The translations under genes were made by a program, and so were the position numbers. A DNA stretch of 64,000 nt from Flaccisagitta enflata (taxonomy: Eukaryota > Chaetognatha > Sagittoidea > Aphragmophora), in contig OZ231128.1 in NCBI GenBank assembly GCA_965153355.1, positions 24,304,001 through 24,368,000 of the forward strand. The letters run 5' to 3'. Shown one piece after another: positions 55,201 through 64,000 of this stretch. The stretch's first letter is position 1; the number at the start of each line of letters is the position of its first letter. The notes beneath the pieces were generated by a model. That model was not told the origin of the DNA, made no database searches, and saw nothing but the letters and a program-made list of their open reading frames with translations.

Positions 55201-56029
55201 GGGATTCTTTATGTGCAGCGATGGTTCATCTGTTTGCATTCAGGTCGAATTTCCTCTGGTATTCTTTTTGACAAAAGATGTCTCAGAGATCGTCGCGTTA
55301 AAATCGCGCCTTTTGTCACACTTTTAAACGCGCTTTGTGACTTCTTTTTGGCGACTGTTACGTTTCACTTACCAACTTTTATAGGTAACATCCTAAGCCT
55401 ACTGATTTGTTGGAAATGATTGAAATTGAAACTGGACTTTTCACACCTCACTAGGTTTTTTTGGTCTCATTTTAAGGGTACTGCGTCATCTTCGGCCTTT
55501 TTAATGGCGCGTACACAACCGCCTATGCAACCGTACTTAAGGTAGGCGCTTAAAGAATCCAAATTTATTACTTTTAAAATTAGATTTCAGGAAACATTTG
55601 GCACCATGCCATCAGCGATCTTCAGGCTGACCTAAAAGAACTGCCTAAATATTGCTTTACTCCTAGGACTTATTTGGTCAAGAGCAATTACCAATTGTCT
55701 ACGGAGTTTTTCATTCAGGAATCGGTATTGGCTCCTTGGTTCTTCCCATGATCGCGGGCCAACTCACAAGTAGGTAGAAAATGAATAGTGTTTACCTATT
55801 GATATTTCTTAAAGTTTATTTGGTTGCCCAGTAGCAAAATCAGTTGCCTGATTGCGCTAACTCTAATATTTGTTTTCTTATACATTAAATTTCTCCAGAT
55901 CTCTTTCAAAGTTTTACGACATGCTATCTCTTCAATGGAACGATTCACTTACTTGGTGCAATTTTGTTGATGCTTTGCTCGGCTATGTTTTCATCTACTA
56001 AGTTACAAGATAAGAGAGTTTCCTCATAA
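50102..56029 (+). CDS. Monocarboxylate-transporter-like (SLC16 / MFS) protein, complete ten-exon gene
   Basis: Exons 50102-50435, 51221-51366, 52219-52367, 52849-53354, 53607-53704, 55007-55097, 55244-55384, 55477-55541, 55667-55769, 55899-56029 join in phase to 1764 nt, 587 aa. Family marks: DGGWGW at residues 88-93 before TM1, GGP in TM2, the S-FHRR-LA-G-AG-G motif after TM4, VYFPSLV in the TM7-8 region, and GR-S-GILFD-R after TM8. The layout fits twelve membrane segments with a long 6-7 loop, as in MCTs. MCTs move lactate, pyruvate or related monocarboxylates with protons across the plasma membrane; the substrate here is unknown. The loop is Ser-rich. Intron 1 uses a GC donor. The ATG at 50102 is the first in frame after the element-derived upstream DNA. 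It converges with the lectin gene. Confidence 0.9.
51221..51366 (+). CDS. Transporter exon 2: TM1 end and TM2
   Basis: Acceptor TTCTACTTTCAG|CA, donor ATCAGACAG|GTTAGA, phase 1 to 0. Encodes AFGLFLPSISAKFSM, equivalent to the FGVFF segment of MCTs, and TM2 ending in FTGGPLVSIML. Confidence 0.88.
51385..51656 (-). mobile_element. H-family element in transporter intron 2
   Basis: AACAAGGCCGGATACACGGC, a duplicated GTGCGGGTGGGCAGGGGCC, a long (ACCG)n at 51536-51610, GTAGAGTCGCGTAGCACGCG. It starts 19 bp after the donor of exon 2. Confidence 0.92.
52134..52216. repeat. (CT)n microsatellite serving as polypyrimidine tract
   Basis: About 41 CT units running directly into the CAG acceptor of transporter exon 3. 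Confidence 0.97.
52219..52367 (+). CDS. Transporter exon 3: TM3-TM4
   Basis: Acceptor is the end of a CT array, TCTCTCAG|GTG; donor GCATC|GTAAGA; phase 0 to 2. Encodes VAILGSILVFLGPVLAAF and FVSWGAFVGFGIACCHTS, corresponding to MCT TM3 and TM4. Confidence 0.9.
52849..53354 (+). CDS. Transporter exon 4: TM5-TM6 and Ser-rich central loop
   Basis: Acceptor TTCTGCTGACAG|A, donor ATGACAG|GTACGT, phase 2 to 1. Encodes SFHRRLSLAVGISVAGVG, the MCT motif between TM4 and TM5, then FPPLFVFFLEEFG and TM6. After FKNPP the loop becomes poly-Ser (about residues 273-305) from an (ATC/TCA)n microsatellite lying in the coding sequence. The loop is cytoplasmic in MCTs and tolerates length change. Confidence 0.9.
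53607..53704 (+). CDS. Transporter exon 5: TM7
   Basis: Acceptor ATATTGAACAG|GC, donor TCTTGG|GTATGT, phase 1 to 0. The frame set by exon 4 reads SSLDKWRFIFSPLFVLYF and FSHFLSSGVT. A competing frame is also hydrophobic, but phase on both sides favours this one. Confidence 0.8.
53729..54569 (+). mobile_element. Family A element in transporter intron 5
   Basis: CAGGTCGCCCAAGGGCAATA, arm GGCAGCGGCCCCGAAGGGG, (TTCG)n at 53848-53900, about 27 units of GGCCTGAGAGGGCAGATTTC at 53930-54480, then GAACGAACGGACGAACGAAC and the inverse arm. The fullest A copy in the window. Confidence 0.92.
54869..54998 (+). mobile_element. H-family element, GTGCG subtype, ending at a splice acceptor
   Basis: GGTGCGACAAAGCACCTCTA, (GGTC)n, CGTCGCACCTTATTGGCC, TTGGCCTTGTT. 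The terminal T run continues as TTTTTCAG, the acceptor of transporter exon 6. Confidence 0.85.
55007..55097 (+). CDS. Transporter exon 6: TM7-TM8 loop and TM8
   Basis: Acceptor TTTTTTTCAG|GTT, donor CACTG|GTAAGT, phase 0 to 1. VYFPSLVYERGLTMRDAA then LLVSINSFFDLTG matches the MCT pattern VYLPD...KG....AA.LLS..G..N..GR. Confidence 0.92.
55244..55384 (+). CDS. Transporter exon 7: TM8-TM9
   Basis: Acceptor TTTGCATTCAG|GT, donor TTATAG|GTAACA, phase 1 to 1. GRISSGILFDKRCLRDRR is the conserved MCT loop; then PFVTLLNALCDFFLATV is TM9. Confidence 0.92.
55477..55541 (+). CDS. Transporter exon 8: TM10
   Basis: Acceptor TCTCATTTTAAG|GG, donor CTTAAG|GTAGGC, phase 1 to 0, only 65 nt. YCVIFGLFNGAYTTAYA corresponds to MCT TM10 (FG...G.Y). 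Confidence 0.9.
55667..55769 (+). CDS. Transporter exon 9: TM11
   Basis: Acceptor TTTACTCCTAG|GAC, donor CACAA|GTAGGT, phase 0 to 1. DLFGQEQLPIVYGVFHSG then IGIGSLVLPMIAGQLT matches MCT DL.G.E.L....G......G.....GPP.AG.L. Confidence 0.92.
55899..56029 (+). CDS. Transporter exon 10: TM12 and stop
   Basis: Acceptor AAATTTCTCCAG|AT, phase 1, stop TAA at 56027-56029. FTTCYLFNGTIHLLGAIL and LMLCSAMF form TM12; the C-terminal tail is short (STKLQDKRVSS). Confidence 0.9.
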
Positions 56030-56082
56030 GTAAAAAGAGTCGGCAGACAAAACAAGTTTTGAAAAGAAGTTTGTTTTAGAAA

Positions 56083-56241
56083 AAACAAGGCCGGATACAC
56101 GGCAATCCAGTCGCGGACGGTTGGGCAGGAGCAGTAATGCGAAAACCGCTCAGAATTAAAAAATGTGACGGACGGACCGACAGACAGACCGACATACCGA
56201 CCGACACGGCAAGGTGTAGAGTCGCGTGTCCGCGACTAAAA
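56083..56241 (-). mobile_element. H-family element in the transporter 3' UTR
   Basis: AACAAGGCCGGATACACGGC, AATCCAGTCGCGGACGGTTG, GACGGACGGACCGACAGACA, AGAGTCGCGTGTCCGCGACT. It lies between stop codon and poly(A) signal, so it should be transcribed. Confidence 0.92.
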
Positions 56242-56284
56242 AGGAATCATCTGTTTTTCTTATACGCTGACTCACCCATAGTGA

Positions 56285-56290
56285 AATAAA
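56285..56290 (+). terminator. Candidate poly(A) signal of the transporter gene
   Basis: AATAAA 256 nt after the stop codon; TGTTG and GT-rich sequence follow. First canonical hexamer downstream of the stop. Confidence 0.55.
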
Positions 56291-56867
56291 ACTGCTTTGT
56301 TGATTATCGTCGCGGTGCTAACGATGTCGTTCAAAAGAAAACCAGAGAAGATGTCTAGTTGGACCAATTCCTCGGTCTGCTCTCAACAATACTTATGACT
56401 CAAAAGCAACATCAGTTGTTTAATCACTTTTTCTTTTGTCAATCACGAAATATACAATGAATATGTTCTAATCATGTTTTTTTAAAGTGGATAAATCATG
56501 TAATAGATACCAATTGAACATGGATAGAAATATGAGCATCGATATAAGGAGACAGGCTTGTCATACATGTACATTTGCTGAGCCTATTACTATCTTTTCT
56601 GCAACCTCCTAATTAATTCTGGTAGGTCAAAAAGGAAGAATATTTCTATAATATAGATTGTTAGAAAAAAAATTCTCTCTTCACCATGCGCTTATTGTCA
56701 GACAAAACTGCAACCATCCAAATAAAAAAAATGTGTATCACGTCATGTATCTCTAAAATGCCAAATGGTGGGAGCACATCTGTAATTGTTGAATAGATGA
56801 TATTTAGACAGGGAGGAAGCAGTTAGTTTTTGGCTGAATAGGATCTTCATTTACTACGCGAATAAAA

Positions 56868-58600
56868 ACAAGGCCAACACCTATAAGTCGCGTGCGAGAC
56901 TTACTTACATAATTGCCTAATTATTTAAGTACGTTATTTCATGTAATGATGATAATGACTATAATTACCTATTGACCTATAATTGCCTATAATGACCTAT
57001 GATTACCTATAATTACCTATGATTACCTATAATTACCCATAATCAAATAATGACCTATAAGTACCTATAAAGACCTGTGATTACCTATAATTACATATGG
57101 ACCAATGATTACCTATAATGAGGTATGATTACCCAAAATTACCCACAATTACCTATAATAACATAATGATCTATAATTACCTATAATGACCTATGATTAC
57201 CTATAGTTACCTATAATTACCTATAATTACCCATAATTAGATAATGACCTATAAGTACCTATAAAGACCTATGATTACCTATAATTACATATGGACCAAT
57301 AATTACCTATTATGACCTATGATTACCCATAACTACCCATAACTACCTTTGATAACATAATGACCTTTAATGACCTATGATTACCTATAATTAACTGTAA
57401 TTGCATAATGACCTATAATTACCTATAATTACCTATGATTAGCTATGATTACCTAAAATTGAATATTGACCTATAATTACCTATAATTGTCTGTTTACAT
57501 ATAATTACCTATAATGACCTATGATTACCTATAATTACCTATTATTACATAATGACCTATAATTACCTTTAATGACCTTTGATTACCTATGATTACCCAT
57601 AATTTCATAATGACCTATGATTACCTATAATTATCTAGAATGACCTATAATTACCTATTATTACATAATGACCTATAATTACCTTTAATGATCTATTATT
57701 ACCTTTAATTACCTGTGATTATCTATTATTACATAATGACCTATAATTACCAATAATGACCTATAATGACCTATAATGACCTATAATGACCTTATAATGA
57801 CCTATAATGACCTATAGTTATATAATGACCTATAATTACCTGTAATTACCTATAATTACCTATAATCACCTATTATTACCTATAATTAGCTATGATTACA
57901 TTCTGACCTATGATTACCAATAATGACCTATAATTGCATAATAACCTATAATTACCTATAATGACCTATAATTACCTTTAATTACCTACAATGACCTATG
58001 ATTACCTATAATGACCTATATTACCTGTAATTGCATAGTGACCTTTAATGACCTATAATTACCTATGATTACCCAAAATTGCATAATGACCTATAATTAC
58101 CTGTAATTATGTAAATAAAAAGTGAAATGACTATATTGACTAAAATGACTAAAATGACTAAAAATGACTTAAAATGATGTATAATGACTTATAATGACAT
58201 ATAATGACTTAAAATGATGAAAAGGATTATATTGACTAAAATGACAATAATGACTTAAAATGACTTGGAATGACTTAAAATGCCTTGAAATCATTAGAAA
58301 TAACCTAAAATCACTTGAAATGACTTAAAATAACTTTAAATGACTTAGAATGACTTAAAATGATGTAAAGGACTATATTGACTAAAATGACAATAATGAC
58401 TTAAAATGACTTAGAATGACTTAGAATGACTTAGAATGACTTAGAATGACTTTAAATGACTTAGAATGACTTAGAATGACTAAAAATGACTTAAAGAAAT
58501 AAAATGAATAAAAAAAGTAAAGTGTGACCAACCAACCGACCGACCGACCGACCAACCGACCGACGGACAAAGCGGGTTGTAGAGTCGCGTGCACGCGACT
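56868..58600 (-). mobile_element. Giant H-family variant (1.7 kb) filled by two minisatellites
   Basis: Starts AACAAGGCCAACACCTATAA and GTCGCGTGCGAGACTTACTT. Then a minisatellite of ATAATGACCTATAATTACCT units over 56940-58110, and one of AATGACTTAGAATGACTTA units over 58130-58495. Ends with (ACCG)n and GTAGAGTCGCGTGCACGCGA CT. Shows how H elements grow by internal tandem expansion. Confidence 0.88.
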
Positions 58601-58601
58601 A

Positions 58602-58988
58602 AAAAAAGCCGCACCCTTTTGTAGCTAAGTGGAAGAGACACAAGAAATCAATTCAAAATTTTTTTGTCTAACTGATTTTAAAGATTTTTGAATTTTCTTT
58701 CATTCTAGACCAATCCCAGTTCTGTATCTCAAACCGTTTAGGAGATAGAGCTTGCCAAAGTGAACCTCTCTTTTGCAAAAATGCTTATTTTTCAATAGTA
58801 TTGCAAAACTGAAAGTGGCAATGTTTACTCTTTTTTATGCCATTTCTAAACGAATAAAGCTAGAAATACCAGATTGGAGCCAAATGAAAGATCTTTTTGA
58901 GATCTTCAAAATGGTCTAAGATTTTGTTTGATTATTTTGAAGTTTGATATGATAAATTGCCATTTAAAAGTGCGGCTTTTTTTTAATT
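58602..58988. mobile_element. Foldback MITE with AAAAAAGCCGCAC ends
   Basis: AAAAAAAGCCGCACCCTTTT at the left and, inverted, AAAAGTGCGGCTTTTTTTT at the right. Inner arms also pair (AATCCCAGTTCTGTATCTC with GAAATACCAGATTGG-type sequence). It directly abuts the H element on one side and lies about 17 bp from the lectin stop codon on the other. Confidence 0.78.
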
Positions 58989-59004
58989 CGCGTCGTATGT
59001 GCGT

Positions 59005-63652
<4,648 letters not shown>

Positions 63653-63796
63653 CTGTAAAGATGATGAGGCGATCTTGAAGAAGTTGATCAATCACTGATG
63701 ATTGTTTATCTGTTCGTCCGCTGTCTGTGTGCTCTCCTGCCTGTCTGTCTGTCTATTGCTTTGGCTGTCTACCTGCTTGTCTGCATTCTTTGCTCA

Positions 63797-64000
<204 letters not shown>

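Overview
The window is animal genomic DNA, probably from a marine invertebrate, but I cannot name the species. It is animal-like because genes are split into short exons with GT-AG (once GC-AG) introns in consistent phases. The encoded families are metazoan in style: ankyrin repeats with Thr-rich linkers, an SLC16/monocarboxylate-type transporter, and a C-type lectin-like domain. Most of the window is non-coding, dominated by microsatellites, minisatellites and nested non-autonomous mobile elements. I saw no rRNA, tRNA, CRISPR array or prokaryotic gene organisation. Nearly all long open frames are simple-repeat artefacts; the real exons are short and were found by reading splice sites, phases and domain motifs.

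Three split genes can be reconstructed. (1) About 3.8-35.5 kb, + strand: a gene model of eight exons with consistent phases, predicting about 597 aa. It has a signal-peptide exon, then ankyrin-repeat exons (phase 0 to 1) alternating with Ser/Thr/Pro-rich linker exons (mostly phase 1 to 0), ending in a third ankyrin exon with the stop codon. A secreted ankyrin/mucin-like mosaic is unusual and is the most interesting candidate here. (2) 50.1-56.0 kb, + strand: a complete ten-exon monocarboxylate-transporter-like gene of about 587 aa, with a GC-AG first intron and a Ser-rich central loop. (3) 63.65-59.0 kb, - strand: the last four exons of a C-type lectin-like gene whose 5' end is not seen. Genes 2 and 3 converge, and the 3 kb between their stop codons is almost entirely repeats.

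The repeat landscape has recurring families. One (called H here, about 25-30 copies) has a GTCGCG..CGCGAC hairpin at one end, an internal ACGG/ACCG/GGTC tetranucleotide tract and a GGCCGGATACACGGC motif at the other end; it resembles Helitron-related HINE/DINE/pearl elements. A pair of sister families (A and B) carries GGCAGCGGCCCCGAAGGGG arms in inverted orientation around a 20-21 bp minisatellite (GGCCTGAGAGGCCAGATTTGA or GGCCTCAAGGCTGGGATTTG). There are foldback elements with clear target duplications (9 bp at 47.1 and 61.2 kb, TGTA at 0.6 kb, TA at 14.4 kb), a 0.8 kb near-palindrome at 25 kb, a 2.4 kb satellite of GTTTAT/ATAAAC palindromic units at 18.8-21.2 kb, and a relic of a Tc1-like transposase at 61.7 kb.

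Several splice sites lie against repeats: a CT microsatellite forms the polypyrimidine tract of transporter exon 3, an H element ends at the acceptor of exon 6, and a B-element end lies at the acceptor of the second ankyrin exon.
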